Part shown: positions 27,695 through 36,439 of the stretch, in pieces
Layout: every line of letters begins with the position of its first letter
Numbering within the stretch: the stretch's first letter is position 1
The notes under the pieces: model-generated
Databases searched by the model: none
The model's input: the letters and a program-made list of their open reading frames with translations, nothing else
What the model was told of the DNA's origin: nothing
Translations under genes and position numbers: made by a program
DNA from: Bacteroidales bacterium
GTDB taxonomy: Bacteria; Bacteroidota; Bacteroidia; Bacteroidales; GCA-2711565
Assembly: GCA_028280405.1 (NCBI GenBank)
Contig: JANQLW010000054.1
Location: 1 to 64,000, forward strand
Direction of reading: 5' to 3'
Length of the DNA stretch: 64,000 nt

Positions 27695-28801
27695 CTAATT
27701 CATCGATTTTAAATAAATATCTTTAATCGCATCTTCTGTAATATTTCCGGGCGTAATATCAACATCCCCTTTAACTATTGTTTTGTCCACAAAAGTTTTG
27801 ATTTTCGATTCTTTAACTCCATAATCAGATAGATTGGTAGAAATACCAAAGCTTTTGATAAATTCCTTAATTCCACCTTTAGATTTAAATAATTCATCTA
27901 AGGTGTTTACTTTTTCGGATTCAAGTTTATTATTGTTTAAATAATCAAGGAATGCTGGAAGTAGTACAATACAAGCTTTACCATGTTCAACACCATGGTA
28001 GATGGTTAACGGATATCCCATAATATGAGGAAGAATGGTACCTGCATGTGTAATCACGATTCCTCCTATCATGGCTGCATAAGAAAGCTGGTTCATTGCA
28101 CTTTGATTTTTATGAGTAGCAGCTTTAAGGTTATCAATGATAATTTTTATGGCTTCTAAGGCAAGCTGATTATTTAAGGCAAAACTCTCCGTCGATAAAT
28201 AAGCTTCAATACAATGAGCCAGTGCATCTAGTCCTGTATTAACTACAACGTGTTTAGGCATTGAATATGTCAATTCAGGATCAATAATTGATGTCTTAGG
28301 AAAGATAAGCTTATGTTCATAGCCATTTTTAGTTTGAGCAATAGGATCACTAAATACAGCAAATGGAGTTGTTTCACTTCCGGTACCGGATGAAGTTGGT
28401 ATACATATTAATGGCAATACATCATTAACCGGTTTTTTATTTTCCACTATATCCTTAATCTTATCAGGGTTCTTAGCCCTTAAGGCAATTCCTTTTGCAG
28501 CATCCATACTTGATCCGCCTCCAACACCTAAGATCAGATCAACTTCATTTACCTTAGCAAACCTTGCACCAGCCTCAACAGTATGGTAAGTAGGGTTTTC
28601 TTCCACATTATCAAAAATCAGTACTTGTTTATTGTAGAGTATAGTATAAATTTGAGTAATAATATTTGTTTTACGATGAATAGCTTTATCAGTAATAATC
28701 ATGATTTTCTTTTGGTCGGGACTTAAGCAAGTTCTCAGGGCTTTGATTTTTCCCGGACCGAAAATGATTTCTGTAGGTATATAAAACTTGAATCCTTGCA
28801 T
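27695..28801 (-). CDS. Iron-containing alcohol dehydrogenase
   Basis: NAD(P)-dependent group III alcohol dehydrogenase that interconverts alcohols and aldehydes or ketones. The Rossmann-like N-terminal domain carries the GGGSSMDAAKGIA nucleotide-binding loop, then the PTSSGTGSE segment. The C-terminal helical domain holds the metal ligands: Asp and His in TGLDALAHCIEA, and His residues in PHIMGYPLTIYHGVEHG. The length of 368 residues is typical. The true substrate is unknown; sequence alone does not separate ethanol, butanol, 1,3-propanediol or lactaldehyde-type enzymes. It runs convergent to ftcD and is 29 bp downstream of the MscS gene on the same strand, so it may be its operon partner. 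Confidence 0.93.
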   Translation of the reverse strand: MQGFKFYIPTEIIFGPGKIKALRTCLSPDQKKIMIITDKAIHRKTNIITQIYTILYNKQVLIFDNVEENPTYHTVEAGARFAKVNEVDLILGVGGGSSMDAAKGIALRAKNPDKIKDIVENKKPVNDVLPLICIPTSSGTGSETTPFAVFSDPIAQTKNGYEHKLIFPKTSIIDPELTYSMPKHVVVNTGLDALAHCIEAYLSTESFALNNQLALEAIKIIIDNLKAATHKNQSAMNQLSYAAMIGGIVITHAGTILPHIMGYPLTIYHGVEHGKACIVLLPAFLDYLNNNKLESEKVNTLDELFKSKGGIKEFIKSFGISTNLSDYGVKESKIKTFVDKTIVKGDVDITPGNITEDAIKDIYLKSMN

Positions 28802-28830
28802 AATATGATCGTTTAATAGGCCTTTCCAGC

Positions 28831-29664
28831 CTAAGTTTTATCTTTTATATGTACATCCCTTTGAGGGAATGGAATCTCAATCTTATGATCTTTGAATTGC
28901 TGATTGATTTCAAATCTTAAATCACTTTTCAGGTTTTCTACAGTAAAAGTATTTTTTACCCAAAAGAAAAGCTGGAAGTCTAATGATGATTCCCCGAAAT
29001 CAAGAAATCTGACAAATGGTTCAGGGTTGTTATAAATATCTTTATTGGATGTAGCACATGATAATAGTATTTTTTCTACTAATTTAACATCAGACCCGTA
29101 TGCTACACCAATATTAACATGAAAACGGGTTTTCTTATCCAAATGGCTCCAATTGATAATATTATCATTCACTAATTTGGAGTTAGGAACAATAATAATC
29201 ACATCATCACGTGTTTTGAGTTTGGATGTCCTGATACCTAATAATATTACTTTGCCTACCGTTTGATCATCAAGTTCTATTACATCATTTAACTTAATAC
29301 TCCCTTCAAATAATAATACGATTCCAGAGGCAATATCATTAAACAATTGCTGTAATCCTAAACCAATACCAACCAGTAATGCAGCCGCACTGGCCATTAA
29401 GATTGAAATTTCCAGACCAATGGAATCAAGGCAAAGTATAATGATTAAAACCCAAACCACATATTTTATGATCAGGAAGATGGAATGCACAGAACCCGTG
29501 TCCAGTTTTTTTCTTTCCGTGATTTTATTGATGAGTTTTTTGATGATTTTTAAAATGAAATAGGTAGCCAGCAATATGACTACAATCATCAAAATAGAAT
29601 AAACACTGATATCAATTTTTTCGGTATCAATTAGTTTATAGTTCAGAATATCTTTGAAAGTCAT
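28831..29664 (-). CDS. Small-conductance mechanosensitive channel, MscS family
   Basis: Inner-membrane channel that opens under membrane tension to release solutes on osmotic downshock. Three hydrophobic helices occupy about residues 22-45, 62-85 and 88-115. The pore-lining glycine/alanine-rich helix is LMASAAALLVGIGLGLQQLFNDIASGIVLL. A cytoplasmic beta domain follows (VGKVILLGIRTSKLKTRDDVIIIVPNSKLVNDNIINWS) and then an alpha/beta end that closes with IPFPQRDVHIK. At 277 residues it is the minimal MscS type. It lies 118 bp downstream of hmuV in the same direction, but nothing links it to heme uptake. Confidence 0.95.
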   Translation of the reverse strand: MTFKDILNYKLIDTEKIDISVYSILMIVVILLATYFILKIIKKLINKITERKKLDTGSVHSIFLIIKYVVWVLIIILCLDSIGLEISILMASAAALLVGIGLGLQQLFNDIASGIVLLFEGSIKLNDVIELDDQTVGKVILLGIRTSKLKTRDDVIIIVPNSKLVNDNIINWSHLDKKTRFHVNIGVAYGSDVKLVEKILLSCATSNKDIYNNPEPFVRFLDFGESSLDFQLFFWVKNTFTVENLKSDLRFEINQQFKDHKIEIPFPQRDVHIKDKT

Positions 29665-29782
29665 GTGTATATTAAAGTATCAACGTTACTTTACTAATAT
29701 ACAATTTTCTGATCTTGAATCAAAAAAAGTTTAAAGTTTGATATCCGGGAGATATCTGGAATACCCAGACATTACATCGCTT

Positions 29783-30109
29783 TTATTCAGGAATATAAAT
29801 GATCTCCCCATTTTCTAACTGGTAAGCAATACCAACTCGTTTACCTTTGTTTCCATTGGATTTTTCTTCATTGGAAGCTTTATAGGTTTCTATTTTTTCT
29901 CCTTTTTTGGTAATGATCTCCATATTGGTTTTTCCCGGGTTTTTTACCATGGTAAAATCTTCTTTGGAAAACATTTCAGTCATATTGTATCGTGCGACCA
30001 ATGCAACCATTAAAGCCAATGCAAATACCATTGCAATATCAAACAGATTGGAAACAGTTGCCATCGGATCAATATCTTCAGATTGTAATATTCTTTTCGA
30101 CCTTCTCAT
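29783..30109 (-). CDS. hmuV: HmuV-like DUF2149 membrane protein of the heme operon
   Basis: A 108-residue protein with one membrane helix (about 20-40, NLFDIAMVFALALMVALVARY) and a periplasmic tail ending in QLENGEIIYIPE. The opening SEDIDPMATVSNLFDIAMVFALAL is typical of DUF2149 proteins. These accompany an ExbB/TolQ-like channel and a CobN-like protein and appear to replace ExbD as its partner. It starts 3 bp after hmuU, the last gene of the hmu set, and matches the position of hmuV in Porphyromonas gingivalis. Its proposed role, coupling proton flow to the chelatase or receptor, is inference. Confidence 0.85.
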   Translation of the reverse strand: MRRSKRILQSEDIDPMATVSNLFDIAMVFALALMVALVARYNMTEMFSKEDFTMVKNPGKTNMEIITKKGEKIETYKASNEEKSNGNKGKRVGIAYQLENGEIIYIPE

Positions 30110-30112
30110 ATC

Positions 30113-30724
30113 CTAGACGTTTTGATCTATTTTGTTTGATTTTTTAAGTAACTCGACTACAAATTCCAGGTTATTTATATCCGCAGCAAACCATCGTCTT
30201 TTAATTTGTAGTACAATAAAGCCTACAGCGCCTATTAATAAACCTATTACTGTTGTAGCAAAGGCTACCTGCATATTGCTGGCCATGGAAGCAATATCAC
30301 CGGAAGCAAGTCCGACTAATGCAGGCCCCATTGGAATTAAGGTTCCCATTAAACCTAAAATAGGCCCCAGTTTTGCCAGGGTCTGGCTACTGGCTAAATC
30401 CTTTTGATAGCTGATTTCAAAATCATTTAAGAGTTTATCATAGTGAATCTCATCAGGAGTTGATAAAAGTACTTTGTTCAGATGAAGGCTCATGTGTAAT
30501 TTATTGGTTTTCGGAGCTTTTAAAAGCTCTTCCTTAATGTTATTTACATTCAAACTATCAAAAACCGGCTTCATTTGTTTGTTGAACTTAAGTTTTTGAA
30601 CATAGGTACTATAGAATGTTCCGGTCAATATGAGGGCTCTTCCAAAAAATATAAGTAATAATACAATAACAGGTAAAAGTAAACCAGTAGAGATCCAATA
30701 CAGTACTTTAGTTATTTCTTCCAT
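30113..30724 (-). CDS. hmuU: HmuU-like MotA/TolQ/ExbB proton channel protein
   Basis: A 203-residue inner-membrane protein with helices at about residues 10-32, 128-155 and 160-180. The ExbB/TolQ signature is in LAKLGPILGLMGTLIPMGPALVGLASGD, followed by ASNMQVAFATTVIGLLIGAVGFIV. The family uses the proton gradient to drive outer-membrane or cell-wall work. Here it overlaps hmuT by 17 bp and sits between it and the DUF2149 gene, as in the P. gingivalis hmu operon. It is therefore likely dedicated to HmuS or HmuR instead of being the cell's general ExbB. Confidence 0.92.
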   Translation of the reverse strand: MEEITKVLYWISTGLLLPVIVLLLIFFGRALILTGTFYSTYVQKLKFNKQMKPVFDSLNVNNIKEELLKAPKTNKLHMSLHLNKVLLSTPDEIHYDKLLNDFEISYQKDLASSQTLAKLGPILGLMGTLIPMGPALVGLASGDIASMASNMQVAFATTVIGLLIGAVGFIVLQIKRRWFAADINNLEFVVELLKKSNKIDQNV

Positions 30725-31430
30725 CTTTTAATGATTTATTTAGTAGTCTTTTTATTTTAACCTGATTCCATATATATCCTGATATGAAACCGGTTAATAT
30801 TAGAACCAATATTAATAATGGCCCTTTGTATAATATTCCGTTTTCTATCTCATAGCCTGAGTTTACAGGTAATTTAAAAAGCTGTACAGATAGAATGATT
30901 GCTGCAATTAATTGAAAGATATGCAGTAGAAATTTTAATTCAATACGTAAGTCAAATTCGGGAATCAGGTACTTGAGGCCATACTTTAAAACCAAAAGAA
31001 TAAAAGGCAATAATAGTGCAATAGCTAAAGCCAGGGTTTTAAATGCAATATTGTGAATTTGTAAAAAAATGAAACTTTCAAAATAGAAAAGAGCCGGAAA
31101 AACCATGATTCCCGGAATATAAATTAAAAACTTAAAACCTTTTTTAACCTTTTCACCATAATGATTCCGAATCATAAAAATTGCAAGTAATACCCCGGCA
31201 ATTGCTTCGATTACAATTAAAACTACAAAATCAGTCATTAGCTGTATATCCATTAATCTGTCTTTAAACAGGGCGTAGCTTTGTTCTATGGCATAGGTAT
31301 GCATAAGAAATATAAATAAAGCACTAATTAAATACCACGCACCTGAAACTCTCCAATTATTGGTAAATCCTAATTGAACAGAAAACGAAATCATGGCTAA
31401 TATGAATATGATAATGATAAGACTTTCCAT
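30708..31430 (-). CDS. hmuT: HmuT-like polytopic membrane protein of the heme operon
   Basis: A 240-residue integral membrane protein with about seven hydrophobic segments (near residues 3-20, 30-47, 65-88, 102-122, 130-150, 165-185 and 205-225). It has no motif I can tie to a known transporter class. It is identified by position: its ATG overlaps the hmuS stop codon (TAATG) and its 3' end overlaps hmuU, exactly where hmuT lies in hmuYRSTUV operons. It may anchor HmuS or form a complex with the HmuU/HmuV channel; that function is inference. Confidence 0.75.
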   Translation of the reverse strand: MESLIIIIFILAMISFSVQLGFTNNWRVSGAWYLISALFIFLMHTYAIEQSYALFKDRLMDIQLMTDFVVLIVIEAIAGVLLAIFMIRNHYGEKVKKGFKFLIYIPGIMVFPALFYFESFIFLQIHNIAFKTLALAIALLLPFILLVLKYGLKYLIPEFDLRIELKFLLHIFQLIAAIILSVQLFKLPVNSGYEIENGILYKGPLLILVLILTGFISGYIWNQVKIKRLLNKSLKDGRNN

Positions 31431-34400
31431 TATGCCTTTTTTCTTCTCCTGATAAACATTACGATTATGAAAAAAACAGCGATTGCTACAATCGCCAATA
31501 ACTTATAATTTGTCTTAAGATTTATATTTTCATTATTATCAACCTTTTCATTCTTCTCCTGTTTTAATACTACATTTTCCTTTTTCTTCTCTTTTGGAGC
31601 TTCCCTGACAGAGGTTATTTCTTTATTATATGATTGAGCTATTTCTTTGTTAAGGTTTTGACTTATAAAGTCTCTTAACTTGGCATTATCGCAAACAAAA
31701 CCGCTACATCCGGCTTCATGTTTCTTTACAAGCTCAGCGTGGAGTTTACTCATTTCTTTAATTTGTTCCTGACTAGCTTTCCAGAATCCTTTTCTGACCG
31801 TTTCGAGCATTACAGCTGTCATTTCCTGCAAGGCATAAGGGTTTTCCTTTTCAAAAAAGGAATGAACATCTAGCTGAAGTTTATCTTCTACATAAACATC
31901 ATAAAGGTCATTCCATAATTTATTTTCAATGACAGAAGGTTTCATGACATTCCATCCAAACGTATTTCTGAAAGTTTCTGCAAAACTCTCTGCTGAAGTA
32001 GCCCCACCTTTCATATATTCTTTAATATATCTTGGATTTAGTAAAGTTGTTTTGCTTTCAATACCTATCGCTTCTTTAAGGCTTTGAATCCTTGGATTTG
32101 AGGAATTCCGGAAATCGTTGAAATAAGATTCGGCATCCTTACCCGTAACTTCTTTTACAGCTAGGTTTAATCCTCCCATAAATTCATAGACATGATCGAG
32201 ACTCAAGGCTCCCCAATTATTTCCATGCCGGGGTTGAACAACCGCTTCAGTATTTAATAAAGCGGCTTCAAAAATACCTTTGCTAAAAGCTCCCCAATTA
32301 TCTTCCTGTCCGTAAACAGCTCCCATATTATTTATATAGGTTCTGGCTACTGATTGGGTACTATCCCAACGATCACTGTTTTCTACCATACCCATAATTG
32401 CTGCGCCATAGTTTCCATTGACTCCGCCAAATACCCGTTGAACAGATAATTCACGGGCTTCTTTAGGTGAAAGCCCCTTTTCAATTAAAAACTTTTCTGC
32501 ATCCGCTTTGCCTTTTGCAACAAAGTTTTTATTGTTTTTTGAAGAAGCTTCGGCTGCCATAGCTATGGCTCGGTTTATCATAAATAATCGGGATGCTGCC
32601 AAGTCGCGGGCTTGACCGGAAGTTTGTACAACTACATCAATTCTTGGCCGGCCCAATTCTTCTTCAGGTATTAATCTGATATCATTAACTTTTCCTCTTG
32701 GGGTCCAAATGGGTTCTACACCTAGCATATAAAGAATCTGAGCTATGGTCGTTCCTTCTGATTCGATAAAACTACCACCCCATAAGGTGAAACTGATTTT
32801 TTGCGGATATTCGCCATTGTGCTTGGATTGATAATCATTTAATAAAGAATGTGTAAGCTTTTTAGCAACCTTCCAGGCTTCCTTGGTTGGAGTTTGTTCT
32901 GCATTAATAGAATACAGATTTCTACCGGTTGGTACACTTTCCGGGTTTCCAACCGGATCACCTCCGGAAGAAGGGTGAACATAGCCTCCATTCAATACAT
33001 TGGAAATATTCTGCATTTCGAATGAAGGGCTGTTTTCAAGCTCGCCTTTTTTCTTTAGAATTGATTTTAAGGCCTGATCAAGGTTCAGGATAGCCTGCAT
33101 CAACTGCTCCTGTTTTTGATCTTTGTTCTTTCCCTTTTCAACTTTGGCATCTTTATTTATTGAATGAGAGTGTCCCGTAGCATGTGCTTTTGCTTTGGAA
33201 GTCGGATGGTTGACTTTAGCATATTTCCCTTTCTCCTTTTTAGAATCAGCAGAGGCTCTCATGGCAGCCATACGGCGTTTACGTGCTTCCATCTTAGCCT
33301 TTATTTGAGCAGCTTGCCACTCTTTTGCCTGTTTTAGTTCATTAGCCACTATGAGCGTATTGTGAACATTCTTTATGTTATTCTTACGAAGAATCTCTTT
33401 TATATAAGCCCGACTGACAGATAAATACTTATTTCTGAAAAATGGTTTGTCATCTAATTGAGACCTCTTTATTTTTCCTTTTAGGATATCTATTTCTGCG
33501 ATATTATATGCCAAAGCATCAATATGCATCATTAGCGTGGTTTCCTTAAGTTTATCCTTCGAGTAAGGGATACCCATGGTATACAATCCTCCTGTTATTT
33601 TTTCATGTTCCAATTCTGCCAGATAATTAGCCACCTTATCCATTTCTTCTTTAGAATATGGTTGATCCATTATACTATCCAAACCTAAATCCAGATGTAT
33701 TCCATTTTTAACAATTAATTCCTTAGCTGAAATGGCATATTGATTTTTGATAGCTCCCTTAACCCCATAGTATTTATTCAATTTATTTTGGAGTACCTGA
33801 TGATTTTGAGATGCTTTGGCTTCGATAAATGGTGGAGTTAAATAGGTAACTGTAGCTGCATAACTTCTGCGTTTCGCAATCATTGCTTCACCAATATTGC
33901 TAATGGTGTAAATATAGCTGTGGGGTGTCACCCCGATTAATGGATCTGTCCAGTCGTAGTCCGACAACGCAATCTGTTTTCCCGGAGTAAATTCGAGGCT
34001 TCCATGCGTTCCAAAGTGGAAGATGGCATCTGCTTTAAAGCCTTTTTGAATCCAAAGGTATGGTGCAATATAAGTGTGTGGAGGAGCTACTTTTGCTCCG
34101 TGTACCAGTTTAAAGTGATCATTCCCCAAACCGGGTAATGGCTGAGGAAGCAGAACGATATTCCCGAAACGTACTCTTGTTACAGCAATATGCTCCTTTT
34201 GATTTTTATAAACGGCCATATATGAACCGGGAGCCTTGCCATATCTGTTTTCTACATCTTTTATCAGAGATTCTGGCAGTATTTCTTTACACCAATTATT
34301 ATAAATAGAAATTTCTACTAATTCCGGATTTCCGGTTTTCAGGTATTGATCAAATGCCCCTTCGGCATAAGGGCCTAAAACAGGGCCTTCTTTCAATACA

Positions 34401-35644
34401 ATCTTTTCAAAAGAAGGGTAATCTTCGGGTAGGTTGCCCAAATCATACCCTTCTTTTTTTAAGCTAAGCAGCATATTGTGAAGTGATGGTAGGACTTCCA
34501 TATTTGCGGCAACCATGGCATTTTTACCTGGGCCTTTGAAGTATACAACAGCCAATTTTTTTTGGCTGTTATCCATCTTTTTCAGTTTTAAATAGTTTTC
34601 AGTTATTTCACCAAACTTCTTTAATCGATTGGGAATGGCTTTAAATAACAAATATCCTTTTTCATCTTCATATTGAGCAAATACGGCATAAGGTACAATC
34701 CCTCCGTCAAATTCAGGCATAGTTACACTTTGACTTAACAAACCTCCATGCATCCCCTGTTTATCGGTAAGCCATTCATTATACCTTTGGTGGACGGTCA
34801 CAGGACATAAAACCGGAACGTTTAATTTTTTTAAATAGGAAGTAATGGCCTTGGATGAGCCTCCCATTGTCAATCTACCGTGGGGCATGTAAATAATCAG
34901 GTCAGGATTGATTTCTTTCATATAATTTAAACGCCCCCTGAAACCCGAAACAGGATATAGATTAATATTCCTGCTTTCAAGTTCATCGATTAAGCTGTTA
35001 AGGTGTTCACGGTTTGCATTAAAGGGCCCGGGAATGCTGGTAAAAAGAATAACTTTATTATTCCCTTTTTTATGTATGTTTTTTTCAAGACAGTAATTCT
35101 CGAAATCTTTGACTTTTTCAAAAGCGATATGCTCATCTTTATGGAACAGAACATTTGAAGCAATTTCCAAAGGCTTGGCTGCCGTGTCTGTAAATGCAGT
35201 TTTATTATCTATTTTAGTTCTTATATAATGAAGAAGGTTTTTGTAGTTTTTTTTGCCGGCATTATCCAGATAAGCTTTAATTATTTCTTTTTGCTCATCA
35301 TTTACATTGGTTAGCTTTAAGGCCTTATTTGTGGAAGATTGTAAATAGATCGGAACTCCCTTTTCTCCAACCTCTTTTATATAAGTTTCCTGATCAGCGG
35401 TTAACTTTAGGCCCATCCCAAAAATGAGCAGCATATCATATTTTTTTAAATTGCTCAATTTTTTTGGATCAAGTGATTTTGTCTGAATGAAATAATGATC
35501 GCTTGAACGTGCAATTTTTGTATACAAGAACTCCGGATAGTTGACCAAGGCTATTTTAGTAGGAGAGATGTATTTAAAATAAATGGTTGCACTTGAGATT
35601 AAAAATAGTGAGATCAGTAGGATGAGTAAATATTTCTTTTTCAT
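31430..35644 (-). CDS. hmuS: HmuS, membrane-anchored CobN-like chelatase (heme dechelatase candidate)
   Basis: A large CobN/BchH-type protein of about 1404 residues. Family signatures include HFGTHGSLEFTPGKQ and GVTPHSYIYTISNIGEA (mid-protein), NPESVPTGRNLYSINAEQTP and, in the second half, AIMGMVENSDRWDS and WGALSLDHVYEFMGG. Unlike cobalt chelatase CobN it has an N-terminal helix (KKKYLLILLISLFLISS) and a C-terminal helix followed by RRRKKA, so both ends sit in the inner membrane with a periplasmic body. A lysine/histidine-rich linker (KAHATGHSHS region, about residues 810-850) interrupts the fold. Bacteroidota HmuS has been described as removing iron from heme without oxygen, the reverse of chelatase insertion. 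I start at MKKKYLL (35644); the track adds ten residues. It is flanked by hmuY and hmuT. Confidence 0.9.
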   Translation of the reverse strand: MKKKYLLILLISLFLISSATIYFKYISPTKIALVNYPEFLYTKIARSSDHYFIQTKSLDPKKLSNLKKYDMLLIFGMGLKLTADQETYIKEVGEKGVPIYLQSSTNKALKLTNVNDEQKEIIKAYLDNAGKKNYKNLLHYIRTKIDNKTAFTDTAAKPLEIASNVLFHKDEHIAFEKVKDFENYCLEKNIHKKGNNKVILFTSIPGPFNANREHLNSLIDELESRNINLYPVSGFRGRLNYMKEINPDLIIYMPHGRLTMGGSSKAITSYLKKLNVPVLCPVTVHQRYNEWLTDKQGMHGGLLSQSVTMPEFDGGIVPYAVFAQYEDEKGYLLFKAIPNRLKKFGEITENYLKLKKMDNSQKKLAVVYFKGPGKNAMVAANMEVLPSLHNMLLSLKKEGYDLGNLPEDYPSFEKIVLKEGPVLGPYAEGAFDQYLKTGNPELVEISIYNNWCKEILPESLIKDVENRYGKAPGSYMAVYKNQKEHIAVTRVRFGNIVLLPQPLPGLGNDHFKLVHGAKVAPPHTYIAPYLWIQKGFKADAIFHFGTHGSLEFTPGKQIALSDYDWTDPLIGVTPHSYIYTISNIGEAMIAKRRSYAATVTYLTPPFIEAKASQNHQVLQNKLNKYYGVKGAIKNQYAISAKELIVKNGIHLDLGLDSIMDQPYSKEEMDKVANYLAELEHEKITGGLYTMGIPYSKDKLKETTLMMHIDALAYNIAEIDILKGKIKRSQLDDKPFFRNKYLSVSRAYIKEILRKNNIKNVHNTLIVANELKQAKEWQAAQIKAKMEARKRRMAAMRASADSKKEKGKYAKVNHPTSKAKAHATGHSHSINKDAKVEKGKNKDQKQEQLMQAILNLDQALKSILKKKGELENSPSFEMQNISNVLNGGYVHPSSGGDPVGNPESVPTGRNLYSINAEQTPTKEAWKVAKKLTHSLLNDYQSKHNGEYPQKISFTLWGGSFIESEGTTIAQILYMLGVEPIWTPRGKVNDIRLIPEEELGRPRIDVVVQTSGQARDLAASRLFMINRAIAMAAEASSKNNKNFVAKGKADAEKFLIEKGLSPKEARELSVQRVFGGVNGNYGAAIMGMVENSDRWDSTQSVARTYINNMGAVYGQEDNWGAFSKGIFEAALLNTEAVVQPRHGNNWGALSLDHVYEFMGGLNLAVKEVTGKDAESYFNDFRNSSNPRIQSLKEAIGIESKTTLLNPRYIKEYMKGGATSAESFAETFRNTFGWNVMKPSVIENKLWNDLYDVYVEDKLQLDVHSFFEKENPYALQEMTAVMLETVRKGFWKASQEQIKEMSKLHAELVKKHEAGCSGFVCDNAKLRDFISQNLNKEIAQSYNKEITSVREAPKEKKKENVVLKQEKNEKVDNNENINLKTNYKLLAIVAIAVFFIIVMFIRRRKKA

Positions 35645-35661
35645 AATTAATAACAATTTAA

Positions 35662-35705
35662 AGATTGCCGGCAAGTGCTATGGCTTGTGACTTACCCGGC
35701 AATCT
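35662..35705 (-). promoter_or_regulatory. Intercistronic stem-loop between hmuY and hmuS
   Basis: AGATTGCCGG and CCGGCAATCT form a perfect 10-bp stem around a 24-nt loop, in the 90-bp gap between hmuY and hmuS. On the minus strand it is followed by a short T-rich run (TTTAAATT). It could partly terminate or protect the upstream transcript, so that the hemophore-like HmuY is made in excess over the chelatase. Confidence 0.6.
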
Positions 35706-35734
35706 ATCAATTCAAATCTGGTACTTAATAGACT

Positions 35735-36421
35735 TTATTTCATTAAAGCATATTCTATTTTTATAATTCGCTCACTTTTAGTGCTGCCATAGAAGCTAAT
35801 AAATCTTAACTTATAAATATCTCCATTATTAAGTTTTACAATGTAGAAGTAATTTGTATTAACAGTATATGTAGGAGGCATTCCATTTATGTTTTTCCAT
35901 TCGTTATCTGCAATAGCATCAATAGCTCCACTATATTCATTTACACTTGTTATATCGGAAAGAGTGAGCTTAGCAAAGCTTTCGCTAATTGTATTTGCAT
36001 CATCACTTTCTGTATATTTGAATAAGCCAACTTTTATACTTTCTTTGGTATTTATAAGCGGTCCAGTTACTCCATATGCATCAGAGGCTCTATTGTATTT
36101 GGTAAATAAAAGATCCCAACCCGTCATATTCGTTTGGTCATTATATTTACTCATATCATCTTTGTTCAAATAGAATTGAGTCCATGAATCAGTATCGTAC
36201 ACCCCTGTTGCCACAGCATTTTCTTCTCCAAATTTGAAATAGATCTGGTGTTTATAAACTGTTTGTCCCATACCACCCCCTGGATCAGGGATATATTCAT
36301 AAAGCATATTAGCTTCAAAAGTTTTCATGCCATAATCTTTTGGGATTACCTGCTCGTCATCTTTGCTACAAGCAGTTAATATTCCTGTGATTACCACTAA
36401 AGATAAAATGATTCTTTTCAT
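35735..36421 (-). CDS. hmuY: HmuY-family heme-binding lipoprotein
   Basis: Secreted or surface lipoprotein that captures heme and hands it to the TonB receptor. The signal peptide ends in ILTACSKDD with the acylated Cys at 18. HmuY-family features are FKFGEENAVATGVYDTDSWTQFYL, NMTGWDLLFTKYNRASDAYGV and the C-terminal NTNYFYIVKLNNGDIYKLRFISFYG beta strands. The length of 228 residues is near the 216 of P. gingivalis HmuY. The whole protein has a single histidine (about residue 58), so the bis-histidine heme ligation of P. gingivalis HmuY is impossible; methionines near 90 and 99 are candidates, as in Tannerella and Prevotella homologues. It follows hmuR by 18 bp. Confidence 0.9.
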   Translation of the reverse strand: MKRIILSLVVITGILTACSKDDEQVIPKDYGMKTFEANMLYEYIPDPGGGMGQTVYKHQIYFKFGEENAVATGVYDTDSWTQFYLNKDDMSKYNDQTNMTGWDLLFTKYNRASDAYGVTGPLINTKESIKVGLFKYTESDDANTISESFAKLTLSDITSVNEYSGAIDAIADNEWKNINGMPPTYTVNTNYFYIVKLNNGDIYKLRFISFYGSTKSERIIKIEYALMK

Positions 36422-36439
36422 GATTTTATTGATTTATTG

